From the NCBI RefSeq assembly GCF_015687155.1, contig NZ_JADPQF010000007.1:62001-126000 (forward strand): a stretch of DNA of 64,000 nt. Direction: 5' to 3'. How positions within the stretch are numbered: the stretch's first letter is position 1; each line of letters opens with the position of its first letter. The translations under genes and the position numbers were made by a program. Shown here one piece after another: positions 34,761 through 43,729 of this stretch. The stretch comes from Aliikangiella sp. G2MR2-5. Lineage in GTDB: Bacteria > Pseudomonadota > Gammaproteobacteria > Enterobacterales > Kangiellaceae. Below the pieces are notes generated by a model, which was not told where the DNA came from, made no database searches, and worked only from the letters and a program-made list of their open reading frames with translations.

Positions 34761-36220
34761 GCGCTTTCTCCTGCACTTTTTACTTGGATACTTTTTACTT
34801 GGATACTTTTTACTTGGATACTTTTTACATCTGTACTTTTTACATCTGTACTTTGACTAAAAGCCGTATCAATGGATTCTTTTTTACTCCCGCTTTTTAG
34901 CTCTCTATCTGAATATTCCTCAACCTGAACAGCATTTTTCGCCATGTAGAACAGCGTTTGTAAATAGGCAAATAATAATCCCAGATAAACAACCGTGTAG
35001 ATAGTCAATGACAAAGCAACATTTTGTGGCGGAATATTTGTAACAGCGTCACTAACTTTAAGAAGCCCCTGAACAAGGTAGGGTTGCCTTCCTATCTCAG
35101 TAACATACCAGCCGGCCAGGGTTGCGATCCAACCGGAAAAAGTCATCCAGTAAATTGATTTCATTTGAAGCTGACTCAAATTTTTATTGGTCAACAACCT
35201 CCACGCAACCCACCAGCTAATTAGCAGCATCAGCAATCCAAGGCCAACCATCACTCGAAAGCCGTAGAACACTGGTTTAACTGGTGGCTGCAGCTCTTTA
35301 AACTCATTGAGTCCTTTCACCTCCCCGTGGGCATCATGAGTGAGAATCAGGCTGGCTAAATTTGGGATCGCTATTTCAAAATGATTCGTTCGCTTTTCTT
35401 CGTCGGGAACAGCAAATATCAACATATCGGCTCCGCGAGTTGTTTCCCAGACGCCTTCCATTGCCGCAACTTTTTGTGGTTGATGCTGAAGAGTATTCAA
35501 TCCATGTAAATCTCCAACAAGGACCTGCAATGGAACAAGTATGGCAGCCGTAATCATGGCAGAGCGAAGCGCTAGCTTCGGCGCTTTTTTCTCATCACCA
35601 TTTATCAGTCGATAAGCTGAAATTCCTGCAATTAAAAAGCTCGCAGTAATACCTGAAGCCAGTAAAGTGTGAGTTAATCGATATGGAAAAGATGGATTAA
35701 AAATAATCTCCATCCAGCTTTGCGGATGAGCGACACCATCCAGCATGATATGTCCCTGTGGAGTCTGCATCCATGAGTTTAGTGCCAGTATCCAGAAGGC
35801 AGAAAGCGAAGTTCCCAAAGCAACCAGAAATGTGGCTAGAGAGTGCAGCCAATTCGGCAGCCGCCTCATTCCAAATAACATAGCTCCAAGAAATGTAGCT
35901 TCCATGAAAAAAGCAGTAAGAACTTCATAACCGAGCAAAGGACCAGCTATGTTGCCGACCTTCTCCATAAAACCGGGCCAGTTGGTTCCAAACTGAAACG
36001 ACATAGTGATACCACTAACCACACCAATAGCAAAGGTTAGCGCAAAGACTTTTACCCAGAAACGATAGAGTCTCATCCAGACTGGATGTCGACTCAAGTC
36101 ATAGCGAACTTTAAAGTAGAAAAGATACCAGGCTAGTGCAATAGTAATTGTTGGAAATAAAATATGAAAACTAATATTAAGTGCGAATTGAATTCGAGAA
36201 AGTAAAAGCGTTTCAAGCAT
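34757..36220 (-). CDS. cydA: Cytochrome bd-type quinol oxidase subunit I (CIO-like), repeat-bearing C-terminus
   Basis: The start at 36220 has GGAG 6 nt upstream (frame open to 36274). Nine-TM CydA: MLETLLLSRIQFALNISFHI (His ligand), LTHTLLASGI (heme His), NGLNTLQHQPQKVAAMEG-type Q-loop start (here DLHGLNTLQHQPQ) and a short Q-loop, as in cyanide-insensitive CioA. GWIATLAGWYVTEIGRQPY closes the quinol site. The last ~25 residues are a tandem repeat (STDVK, SIQVK units) encoded by 15-bp repeats, unlike ordinary CydA tails. Confidence 0.95.
   Translation of the reverse strand: MLETLLLSRIQFALNISFHILFPTITIALAWYLFYFKVRYDLSRHPVWMRLYRFWVKVFALTFAIGVVSGITMSFQFGTNWPGFMEKVGNIAGPLLGYEVLTAFFMEATFLGAMLFGMRRLPNWLHSLATFLVALGTSLSAFWILALNSWMQTPQGHIMLDGVAHPQSWMEIIFNPSFPYRLTHTLLASGITASFLIAGISAYRLINGDEKKAPKLALRSAMITAAILVPLQVLVGDLHGLNTLQHQPQKVAAMEGVWETTRGADMLIFAVPDEEKRTNHFEIAIPNLASLILTHDAHGEVKGLNEFKELQPPVKPVFYGFRVMVGLGLLMLLISWWVAWRLLTNKNLSQLQMKSIYWMTFSGWIATLAGWYVTEIGRQPYLVQGLLKVSDAVTNIPPQNVALSLTIYTVVYLGLLFAYLQTLFYMAKNAVQVEEYSDRELKSGSKKESIDTAFSQSTDVKSTDVKSIQVKSIQVKSIQVKSAGESA
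34776..34850 (-). repeat. 15-bp tandem repeat inside the 3' end of cydA
   Basis: Five units of 15 bp: three of ctttttacttggata and two of ctttttacatctgta. In frame they encode SIQVK and STDVK pentapeptides, so copy-number change lengthens the cytoplasmic or periplasmic tail without a frameshift. Confidence 0.95.
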
Positions 36221-36294
36221 GGTCAGCTCCATCTTGTTAGCAATGAGACCATTGAAAATTGATTCGTGTTGCAAGATGCCATTTCGGCCAGATG

Positions 36295-36837
36295 TTAATT
36301 TTTTCCGGTGATTCGCTCCTTCATATCCAGGACTTTACCCACGCCCGAGCCGAGCTTCATTAACGTCTTCAAGCTCTCTGGACTCATGCGGTGAATATCG
36401 TCAAACCAGGTATTAAATAATTCGAGCAAATCATGGATTTCCTGAACTCGCTGATTGGCAAAATGGTGGGTGTCACCGTGGTCGCTCATCAGTTGACCTC
36501 GAAGCAAAGATAGCGTCGGCTCCACTTCCCGCTTTCTTCTCTCCGAAAGCACCTGTAGAGCCAACTCCCAGATGGTTCCTGCCGGTTTAAAGTAGTCTTT
36601 GCGGTCACCGGGTTTGTGATGCACACGAATTAACTGCCAAGACTGCAACTCTTTTAATCCCATGCTGACGTTACCTCGTGAGATACTTAGCATATTCGCA
36701 ATTTGATCGGCGTTAAGCGGTTCTTCGGTAAATACAATCACAGCTAACATTTGACCGACCGTTCGGTTAAATCCCCAGCGACTGCCCATTTCTCCAAAAT
36801 GAACGACAAAAGTTTCCAGTTCTGCAGGTAGTTCCAT
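36295..36837 (-). CDS. GbsR/MarR family regulator upstream of cydAB
   Basis: The 180-aa protein has a winged helix of the GbsR type: GFNRTVGQMLAVIVFTEEPL, ADQIANMLSISRGNVSMGLKEL (recognition helix), VHHKPGDRKDYFKPAGTIWE (wing). It ends 74 bp before the cydA start on the same strand, so it may be the first gene of the cydAB operon or its regulator. An inverted repeat lies just upstream of its own start. Confidence 0.88.
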   Translation of the reverse strand: MELPAELETFVVHFGEMGSRWGFNRTVGQMLAVIVFTEEPLNADQIANMLSISRGNVSMGLKELQSWQLIRVHHKPGDRKDYFKPAGTIWELALQVLSERRKREVEPTLSLLRGQLMSDHGDTHHFANQRVQEIHDLLELFNTWFDDIHRMSPESLKTLMKLGSGVGKVLDMKERITGKN

Positions 36838-36854
36838 GACAACCTCAATTTTCT

Positions 36855-36878
36855 AATTTTCAGAAATTACTGAAAATT
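36855..36878. promoter_or_regulatory. Candidate GbsR/MarR operator
   Basis: Inverted repeat aattttcag - 6 nt - ctgaaaatt with perfect 9-bp arms, 18 bp upstream of the regulator start. Autoregulation is the simplest reading. Confidence 0.45.
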
Positions 36879-37380
36879 GTAAACTTAATATTATTTTGTT
36901 CAATACTTGAGAAACTTATTTCTCGGGAACTATAGTTGATTTTTATCAAGCTAAATTCCATGTTTTTTTGAGTTTTTTATTAAATATCAGGCTGTTAATT
37001 ATTCCATCGATAAAATGCGCTTGGGAATTTTGTAGGTCTGAAGCAGGATATTTGCCAGAGGTGAATAGGAAAAGACAATCATCAGTGAAGTGGTTCTAAC
37101 GAAAACTTTAAGCCTTAACTTAATTCCTTTGCGCAGCATTTGTTCATTAGCCCCTAAATGTTTTCCAAGCCCCCTTGTTGTTCAAGTAACACCGGTAAAG
37201 TCTTTCCAGACATGAACCGATTCTCGAGCAACTCACATACAGTGTCAGGAGCTCTATACAAACGACTATAGTCACAACATAAAATGTATTATTCCTGGTT
37301 CATAGTTAGGTCCTACTAGAGGGTGGGGTGTGAAGGTAAATAGGTGCTAGGCGATCAGGCTCTTTCAATGCTTTAACAGG
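36879..37380. other. About 500 bp without an identifiable gene
   Basis: No convincing CDS on either strand. It leads into a strong plus-strand terminator at 37381, so a short plus-strand RNA could be made here; no promoter is clear. Confidence 0.4.
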
Positions 37381-37454
37381 AGCCCTATGCGCCGGCCTTG
37401 CGGCCTGAGCATAGGGCTTTTTTGCCTACTTTTGCAGCTCTTGGCAAAAGTAGG
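37381..37454 (+). terminator. Composite hairpin element, first hairpin a strong terminator
   Basis: First hairpin: agccctatgc / gcatagggct with an inner gccg/cggc stem, followed by six T (37381-37423). A second perfect 11-bp hairpin, cctacttttgc / gcaaaagtagg, follows at once (37425-37454). The sequence after it looks like a dispersed repeat known to me from other gammaproteobacteria, without a named function. Confidence 0.7.
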
Positions 37455-37556
37455 TCGCAGCAAAACAAGGCGCTGCGAAACCTTTTGAGTCCATGTATTA
37501 CCTGGGTTCAAAAAAATCCATCTTACCTCGTTTTGAATAGCGCACTTCAAAGCTAT

Positions 37557-38030
37557 CTAGCGGTATTGCCCCACCTGATAACTACCAACATCAGCCCCTA
37601 AACTACCTGCCAGGCGATTCCAGCTATTAATAGCACATATCGCCATAGTTAAATCTACAATAGATCTTTCATCAAAGTGATGTTTCATTTCCTCCTTCAA
37701 ACTATCACAGACCGGTTGATTATTGATCCCGGTAATTGCTTCACACCAGGCCAATGCCGCCCGCTCCTTTTCGCTATAGTAGGGTGTTTCTCTCCACGCA
37801 CTCAGGCCATAGAGGCGCTGCTCAGTTTCTCCAAGGGCACGAGAGTCTTTAGTGTGCATGTCGATGCAGTAGGCACAAGCGTTTAGTTGTGATACTCGAA
37901 TCTTTACCAGCTCCAGCAACGCCTTATTCAGCTGGTTGTTTTCCAGCTCCCGAGTAGTATATTTTTCTATCTCTAAAATGGGTAAAACTGCATTTGGTGC
38001 TATTTTCCAGTAGTTAATAGAAATCGTCAT
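37557..38030 (-). CDS. AhpD-like carboxymuconolactone decarboxylase family protein
   Basis: The start at 38030 uses GGAG 6 nt upstream. The 157-aa protein has the family signature LVKIRVSQLNACAYCIDMHT (CxxC plus downstream His), then RLYGLSAWRETPYYSEKERA and ALAWCEAIT. Members are alkylhydroperoxidase-like or thiol-redox proteins. Divergent from an AraC regulator, a very common pairing for this family, so that regulator probably controls it. Confidence 0.93.
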   Translation of the reverse strand: MTISINYWKIAPNAVLPILEIEKYTTRELENNQLNKALLELVKIRVSQLNACAYCIDMHTKDSRALGETEQRLYGLSAWRETPYYSEKERAALAWCEAITGINNQPVCDSLKEEMKHHFDERSIVDLTMAICAINSWNRLAGSLGADVGSYQVGQYR

Positions 38031-38285
38031 CTTCTTCTCCATGAATAAACAGTCAGGGGTTATTTAGATAATGCGATTGGAAAGATACGCTATTAAGTCA
38101 TGCAAGAATTGTATTTTTTAGACAGGACAGGTTATGACTCTTTTGTATTTCTCTTTTGTATTTCGATTTAGAATCATGTAACCAGTTATTGTCACTAGCT
38201 GACCAAAGTTTCCTCCCCTGATATAATCTGCATTCACCACTCAAGACAGAGTTTGTTGGATCACAATAACTATTGGATTTAGCGA

Positions 38286-38330
38286 ATTCAGTCGATTCAG
38301 CAAATTCAGTCAATTCAATGGATTCAAATA
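38286..38330. repeat. 9-bp tandem repeat, five degenerate copies
   Basis: Units attcagtcg, attcagcaa, attcagtca, attcaatgg and attcaaata run head to tail and end 1 bp before the TTG start of the AraC gene. They sit in the divergent promoter region shared with the AhpD-like gene. Confidence 0.85.
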
Positions 38331-38331
38331 G

Positions 38332-39192
38332 TTGACACTACAATCAAAAGCTAGCCCATTGGCTCATTTAAACTTTCAGCGCCTGAAACCCCATCCTGCG
38401 CTAAGAGAGCTAGTGCAATGTTATTGGCATATCCAGGTCAATGATAATCACCACTCATCCGAATCAACATCAAAAATACAAACAGACTATTTTCATCCCG
38501 AAGGTGGTAGCGGAATTATTTTCAACTTCTCGAATTCCATTAAAGTTAATAACCAGCTAGTAAGTAACGATGTTTTTATTTCAGGTCCGACTTTAATCAC
38601 GCACAACCTGCAAACAACAAATGATATTAATACCCTGGGCATTCGCTTTTATCCTGGCAGCGCTTCAACGTTTTATTCACAACCATTGTCCGAGTTGGTT
38701 GAACAACTTCTACAACCGGATGAGCTTTCAATAAAAGGTATTGGAAAGGATCTCTACGAACAACTTGCCGAATCAAAAAGCCTTCAAAAGCGTATAAACC
38801 TACTTGACCATACGTTGCTATCAATTTTAAAAAATTCGCAACCAGTAAGCTTACGAGTGCGTACCGCGGTTCGTCATATTAATTCAAGTCGTGGCAAGAT
38901 TGAAATTGCTTCGCTCAGTGAGTTGCTTAACCTGAGTCAGCGACAACTTGATCGTGACTTCAAGCATCATCTTGGCCTGGTTCCCAAACAGTATTCCATG
39001 ATAAAACGACTGGAATTTGCCAGAAACTTAATTAAAAATAATCCTTGCAACATGAACCTGACCGAAATAGCCCTGGAGTCCGGTTTCTACGATCAAGCGC
39101 ACTTTACCCGACAGTTTAAACAGGTTATCGGAATTACTCCGAGCCTTTATCAAAAGAAAAGCAAGTGTATGGCGGAGTCGACTATTAAGTAA
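38332..39192 (+). CDS. AraC family regulator
   Basis: The 286-aa protein has an N-terminal DUF6597-type sensor half (HPALRELVQCYWHIQV; YFHPEGGSGIIFNFS; FISGPTLITHNLQ; LGIRFYPGSASTFY) and an AraC HTH half (SLSELLNLSQRQLDRDFKHH; LTEIALESGFYDQAHFTRQF; GITPSLYQKK). The start is TTG 38332 with no ribosome site, just after the 9-bp repeats, so it is uncertain. It likely regulates the divergent AhpD-like gene. Confidence 0.87.
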   Translation: MTLQSKASPLAHLNFQRLKPHPALRELVQCYWHIQVNDNHHSSESTSKIQTDYFHPEGGSGIIFNFSNSIKVNNQLVSNDVFISGPTLITHNLQTTNDINTLGIRFYPGSASTFYSQPLSELVEQLLQPDELSIKGIGKDLYEQLAESKSLQKRINLLDHTLLSILKNSQPVSLRVRTAVRHINSSRGKIEIASLSELLNLSQRQLDRDFKHHLGLVPKQYSMIKRLEFARNLIKNNPCNMNLTEIALESGFYDQAHFTRQFKQVIGITPSLYQKKSKCMAESTIK

Positions 39193-39825
39193 TTAGTCGT
39201 CGGTTCGAACTTCAATCGAGTTCTCAAATAAAAGGCGTAGGTAATTTCGATATTGTAATATTTGCGACGCCAGAACATGGCGATCAGTTAATATCCGGGA
39301 GAGAATTATCCCTCCTTCAAGTACTGCTGAAAGCATATCGGCCAATTCATCGATCTCTATTGCCAGCCTGGGTTTACGACTTGCCATGATTACAGATAAT
39401 TGCTCACTAAAAAGAGCACGCCAGGCTAAAGTCCCCTTCTTCATTGTCTCAATGATACTATGATCGAATTGCTGACTTTCATAAGTAAAAGCCGCCACCA
39501 AACAACCGGGATGAGTGTCTTCTAGTGCCAGCATAGCCTCTGCCAACAGTTTTAAAAATAGCAACATTTGTTGCAACGGATCTTCTGTTAGCTCTCTGGC
39601 GCGGGAAAACAAATCATTAAAAAATTCGTCATCAGCAGATAAATAGCGGTTAAGTAGTCCATAAGCCAACTCACTTTTTCCGTCAAAATGATAAAAGAAA
39701 CCGCCTTTGGTAATATGCGCTTGCTGAATAATTTCTTCAATAGATGTACTGGCAAAGCCCTTTTGCAGAATAATACTTTCTGCTACATCCATAATTCGTT
39801 TTTTCGTTGAATCAGCCCTTTTCAT
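39193..39825 (-). CDS. TetR family transcriptional regulator
   Basis: The 210-aa protein has a TetR HTH at residues ~6-52 (KKRIMDVAESIILQKGFAST; SIEEIIQQAHITKGGFFYHF) and an acrR/nemR-like ligand domain. Its stop abuts the stop of the converging AraC gene, with no gap. A perfect inverted repeat lies 33 bp upstream of its start, between it and the divergent methyltransferase gene. The ligand is unknown. Confidence 0.93.
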   Translation of the reverse strand: MKRADSTKKRIMDVAESIILQKGFASTSIEEIIQQAHITKGGFFYHFDGKSELAYGLLNRYLSADDEFFNDLFSRARELTEDPLQQMLLFLKLLAEAMLALEDTHPGCLVAAFTYESQQFDHSIIETMKKGTLAWRALFSEQLSVIMASRKPRLAIEIDELADMLSAVLEGGIILSRILTDRHVLASQILQYRNYLRLLFENSIEVRTDD

Positions 39826-39857
39826 CGCTCTATTAACTTCCCTGCTCCTTAAAAACT

Positions 39858-39890
39858 TTAATTTACTATACCAAAGGTATAGTAAATTAA
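39858..39890. promoter_or_regulatory. TetR operator, perfect 15+3+15 bp inverted repeat
   Basis: Arms TTAATTTACTATACC and GGTATAGTAAATTAA are perfectly complementary around AAA. Such perfect symmetry directly upstream of a tetR gene is strong evidence for an operator. It could also control the divergent gene at 40054. Confidence 0.75.
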
Positions 39891-40053
39891 TCCAGAAACT
39901 CGAAATCCCTCCGCATGTTTTTTAACTTATTGAAATAAAAGAAATTAAAAACCTGAAGATTCATACCTGCGGTCTACTGCATTCACCCCACGGCTTTTAT
40001 AAAATTAACTAACCGTAATAACATAGTTTTGCAACTCACACTAAGGAGAGAAA

Positions 40054-40998
40054 ATGAGTTTATATCGCCGACAATTACCTTTAACACAACAGAGTCCACT
40101 GATAACCGACGGAGGACTTGAAACAGAGCTTATTTTTAAGAATGGCTATGAACTTCCCGAGTTTGCATCATTTCCATTATTGGAAACACAGCAAGGTCGA
40201 GAAGATTTAACTGATTATTATCAGCATTATCTGGAAATTGCTCGCACTCATCACAGAGGGATAATTCTCGAAGCTCCTACCTGGAGAGCGAACCCTGATT
40301 ATATTGCCAAACTGGGGTACTCTCCTGATCAGGTATCAGTCATTAACGCTCATGCAATCGAGTATTTGAATGAACTTCGCAAAAGCTATCCTGTTTCGCA
40401 ACCATGCCTGATTAGTGGCTGCATCGGACCTCGCTTCGATGGCTATCAACCCCAGCAGAAAATGAGTATCCAACAGAGTATCAACTACCATACAGCGCAA
40501 ATCACCGCGTTTGAAGCGACCGATGCGGATCTGGTAACGGCCCTGACTATGACCAATGTTGATGAAGCACTAGGAATTTCTCTGGCAGCCAAAAAATTGA
40601 ATATGCCAATAGTTATTTCGTTTACTACAGAAACCGACGGTCAACTTCCCTCAGGAGAATCACTCAAAAGTGCAATAGAAACAATCGACCGGGAAACTGC
40701 AAATTATCCGCTTTATTATATGATCAACTGTGCCCATCCAAGTCACTTTCAAAATAGACTGGGCGACGCCGCCTGGTGCCAACGAATACAAGGATTAAGA
40801 AGTAATGCTTCTTGTAAAAGTCACGCCGAACTGGATGAGTCGACCGAACTCGATAGCGGAGACCCGGTTGCGCTGGGCCTCGATTATTCGAAACTTAATT
40901 CAGTATTAAAGAATCTGAGGGTCATAGGAGGCTGTTGTGGTACCAACCACGAACACGTCGTACAGATGGTAAAATGTTGCAACCACTCGATTAACTAA
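40054..40998 (+). CDS. Homocysteine S-methyltransferase family protein
   Basis: The 314-aa protein, start preceded by AAGGAGAG, is of MmuM/BHMT type: ITDGGLETELIFKNGYELPE, EAPTWRANPDY, SGCIGPRFDGY, and three zinc Cys in INCAHP and GGCCGTNHEHV. It should transfer methyl from S-methylmethionine, betaine or S-adenosylmethionine to homocysteine. The cofactor donor cannot be decided. Divergent from the TetR gene. Confidence 0.9.
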   Translation: MSLYRRQLPLTQQSPLITDGGLETELIFKNGYELPEFASFPLLETQQGREDLTDYYQHYLEIARTHHRGIILEAPTWRANPDYIAKLGYSPDQVSVINAHAIEYLNELRKSYPVSQPCLISGCIGPRFDGYQPQQKMSIQQSINYHTAQITAFEATDADLVTALTMTNVDEALGISLAAKKLNMPIVISFTTETDGQLPSGESLKSAIETIDRETANYPLYYMINCAHPSHFQNRLGDAAWCQRIQGLRSNASCKSHAELDESTELDSGDPVALGLDYSKLNSVLKNLRVIGGCCGTNHEHVVQMVKCCNHSIN

Positions 40999-41086
40999 CC
41001 TGCAATAGACTCCTCAGCTTCGGATTTTAATCGAATAATGAGGAGTCCTGTCACGCACAATAGTCACAGACAACAGCCACAGACAA

Positions 41087-41599
41087 TCACTGAGTCCGTT
41101 TAACGCTAACTCTTTTGAAAGCCAGCTGCCGGCGAATATCTGAATCTCCCTGACACCAGTTATTTGCCAGTGCATGCCATAACTCTTCACACCCGGGCAT
41201 ACCAAGCGCTTCCAGAAAGTTATTCTCAACTACGATAAACTGATTTTTGTAGGGCAGTAAAAAACCGCCATGTTGATTTAACAGCTCCAGAGCTTCGCGA
41301 TAAGTATTGCACCAGTGATTAAGCAAACTGCTGCAACGACTCGAATACCAGAAAGTTCCGTAATCTTGCAATAGTTGCTGATTTTCACACTCAAGTACTC
41401 GGCGCGCATGAAGCCAGTCATCGAAGCCATAATGCTGGGCAATATAGTTTTGACAATGCTTCAACTGAATTGGGTTACCAGACTTTTTACCGGATATATA
41501 TTTTTGAAAGCTTTTGACTTGAGGCTCGCTAGTATCTGTGCGAATTGATTTTAACAGTTTTTTAGACTGGATTTTTAGTTCTTCGATTGGCGATAACAT
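41087..41599 (-). CDS. Conserved protein of unknown function
   Basis: The 170-aa soluble protein has an N-terminal helical region with a basic stretch and KHCQNYIAQHYGFDDWLHAR (a motif I recall from a family in marine gammaproteobacteria), then DYGTFWYSSRCSSLLNHWC and NQFIVVENNFLEALG. The function is unknown. It stands alone, convergent with the methyltransferase gene and downstream of cysK. Confidence 0.72.
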   Translation of the reverse strand: MLSPIEELKIQSKKLLKSIRTDTSEPQVKSFQKYISGKKSGNPIQLKHCQNYIAQHYGFDDWLHARRVLECENQQLLQDYGTFWYSSRCSSLLNHWCNTYREALELLNQHGGFLLPYKNQFIVVENNFLEALGMPGCEELWHALANNWCQGDSDIRRQLAFKRVSVKRTQ

Positions 41600-41812
41600 A
41601 TTTCAATTCCAAATAAGATTTTTGTTCCCCGCACAACAAATATTCAGAATGATAATGCTATATCTGGCTGAATTATCAGCGAATCAGTAACATTTCGAAT
41701 GGGTGAGATCCTCTTGGCGGGCAGGCGTCCCATAACACCTGCCACAATTATCGCAAACCAGCCCGACTATGCCAAGAGCAAATTAACCGGAATTAATTTG
41801 ATCCCATATCTT

Positions 41813-42790
41813 TCAGTTAGAATAGACTTTTTTATTTTCCAAACTACTCAAAAATTCATCGTCAGAGCCTTCGAGCAAATCTTCAAACAGGTAAGTAGAA
41901 AGATAACGCTCTCCTGTATCAGGCAACATGACTAAAATGTTGACTGATTGCTCAGCCTTTTGTGCGACTTTAAGCGCTGCGGCAACTGCTCCACCTGCGG
42001 ATAATCCAACAAAGATACCTTCTTCAGCGGCCAACCTCATTGCAGTGTCTTTCGCTTCTTCATCGGTAACAGTTTCCAGAATATCCACTATATCGGGGTT
42101 AAGTACGTCAGGCATAAAGTTAGGTCCAACCCCCTGTATTTTATGTGGCTGCCACTCTTTGCCTTTAAGCAACTGTGAAGCCTGAGGCTCATAGGCTACA
42201 ACATTAATATCGGGTCGAATTAACTTTAGTGCCTCCCCTATACCGGTAATGGTTCCGCCGGTACCCCAGCCACAAACTAAAAAGTCGAGTGGCTTATCTT
42301 CAAAATCACACAGAATTTCCTGGGCTGTGGTAATCCTATGAATAGCCGGGTTGGCAGGGTTTTCAAACTGTTTTGGTTGAAACCAGCCATTAGCTTTTGC
42401 CAGTTCCTCCGCTCGCTTAACCATTCCGGTCGCTTTCTCTGCCGCGGGAGTCAGTATGACTTTCGCTCCCAAAGCGCGCATTATTTTTCGTCTTTCCACA
42501 GAAAAAGTTTCCACCATAGTTGCGACAAATGGATAGCCTTTGGCTGCGCATACCATTGCCAGAGCTATGCCGGTATTACCCGAGGTTGCTTCAATGACTG
42601 TCTGTCCGGGTGTCAACTCGCCTCGCCTTTCAGCGTCTTCAATAATAGCTTTGGCCATCCGATCTTTAACCGAACCACCCGGATTAAAACTTTCCAGCTT
42701 AACGTAGATATTTGTTCCTTGCTGCACCAATTTGTTTAATTTCACAATTGGCGTATTCCCTATAGTCTGGCTGATATTGTTGTAAATCAT
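41813..42790 (-). CDS. cysK: Cysteine synthase A
   Basis: The 325-aa PLP enzyme has IGNTPIVKLNKL, NPGGSVKDRMAKAII (PLP lysine), EATSGNTGIALAMV, GWGTGGTITGIGEAL (phosphate loop) and GIFVGLSAGGAVAAAL. It makes L-cysteine from O-acetylserine and sulphide. Length and motifs agree with CysK rather than CysM or cystathionine beta-synthase. Divergent from an HxlR regulator. Confidence 0.95.
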   Translation of the reverse strand: MIYNNISQTIGNTPIVKLNKLVQQGTNIYVKLESFNPGGSVKDRMAKAIIEDAERRGELTPGQTVIEATSGNTGIALAMVCAAKGYPFVATMVETFSVERRKIMRALGAKVILTPAAEKATGMVKRAEELAKANGWFQPKQFENPANPAIHRITTAQEILCDFEDKPLDFLVCGWGTGGTITGIGEALKLIRPDINVVAYEPQASQLLKGKEWQPHKIQGVGPNFMPDVLNPDIVDILETVTDEEAKDTAMRLAAEEGIFVGLSAGGAVAAALKVAQKAEQSVNILVMLPDTGERYLSTYLFEDLLEGSDDEFLSSLENKKVYSN

Positions 42791-42965
42791 GGCTCGTCTC
42801 CTTATTGGTGATAATGAATACCGTGTCTTAACAAACAGGTTAAAACTGAAAGCTATTCATTTTTAGTCCAATAAATGTTGTAATTGACTACATAATTTGT
42901 AGCGAAAAGAGTTACCAGGCTAAACGGTTTTCACACTAAATCGGGATAGTAGATAAGGAACGACT

Positions 42966-43697
42966 ATGAATGAACGGATGCTCGACGAGCAAAATCTCAG
43001 CGAAAAGTACGACTATGGGGAAGCCTGTCCAGTGTCGATGGCGACCTCTATTCTTGCAGAGCGGTGGACCTTACAAATTATCAGAGAAATGTTTCTGGGC
43101 TCAACCAAATACTCTCAATTTCAAAAATACATGCCCAATATCTCTCCAACGTTACTAAAAAATCGACTTAGAATGCTGGAAGAAAACGGTATCATACTGA
43201 GAAAGAAAACGGCGACTCAAGGCCGCTACGATTATTATCTAACCCCTTCAGGGAAAGCGCTTGGCCCTGTATTAACAGAAATAGGTAAATGGGGTATGCG
43301 CTTTGCAAATGAAGGAATGACGGAAAAGCAGAATACCGTATATGGATTACTGCGAGATTTGTCCGGAGCGATCGACCTGGACGAACTACCCGACTGCGAC
43401 ATTACCATACAATTTACCTTTAAAGACAACCCGGACAACCCCAGGCACTTTATCAATATATACAATGGTGAAGCACAATTTTGCAGCCAGGATTTAGGCT
43501 ATGAGGTCGATGTGTATATCACAACCACAGTCGAGCAAATGACCAAAATCTGGTATGGTGAACTTTCCATGCATAAAGCCATAGAAAGTGAAGCGATGTT
43601 GGTGGTCGGCAATATCGAGTTGACCAACAATATATCAAAATGGTTAAGAGTAAGTGGCTTTGCAACAGGTAATGGCAAATTCACACCACCAGCGTAG
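42966..43697 (+). CDS. HxlR family transcriptional regulator with C-terminal SCP2-like domain
   Basis: The HxlR winged helix is clear (CPVSMATSILAERWTLQII; SPTLLKNRLRMLEENGIIL; YYLTPSGKAL). HxlR proteins are usually ~110 aa. Here ~120 further residues (FKDNPDNPRHFINIYNGEA; MTKIWYGELSMHKAIESEA) look like an SCP2/sterol-carrier-like ligand domain, which suggests a hydrophobic effector. Divergent from cysK, which it might regulate. Confidence 0.88.
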   Translation: MNERMLDEQNLSEKYDYGEACPVSMATSILAERWTLQIIREMFLGSTKYSQFQKYMPNISPTLLKNRLRMLEENGIILRKKTATQGRYDYYLTPSGKALGPVLTEIGKWGMRFANEGMTEKQNTVYGLLRDLSGAIDLDELPDCDITIQFTFKDNPDNPRHFINIYNGEAQFCSQDLGYEVDVYITTTVEQMTKIWYGELSMHKAIESEAMLVVGNIELTNNISKWLRVSGFATGNGKFTPPA

Positions 43698-43729
43698 ATA
43701 TTAATTTGTTGAGGCGCCCACCTGCTGGC

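Noticed and set aside
37365-37550. 61-aa minus-strand frame as a gene
   Set aside because: It runs through the hairpin element and has no ribosome site; its composition is that of a structured repeat.
41699-41935. 78-aa plus-strand frame overlapping cysK 3' end
   Set aside because: It is a shadow of cysK, with no ribosome site or family.
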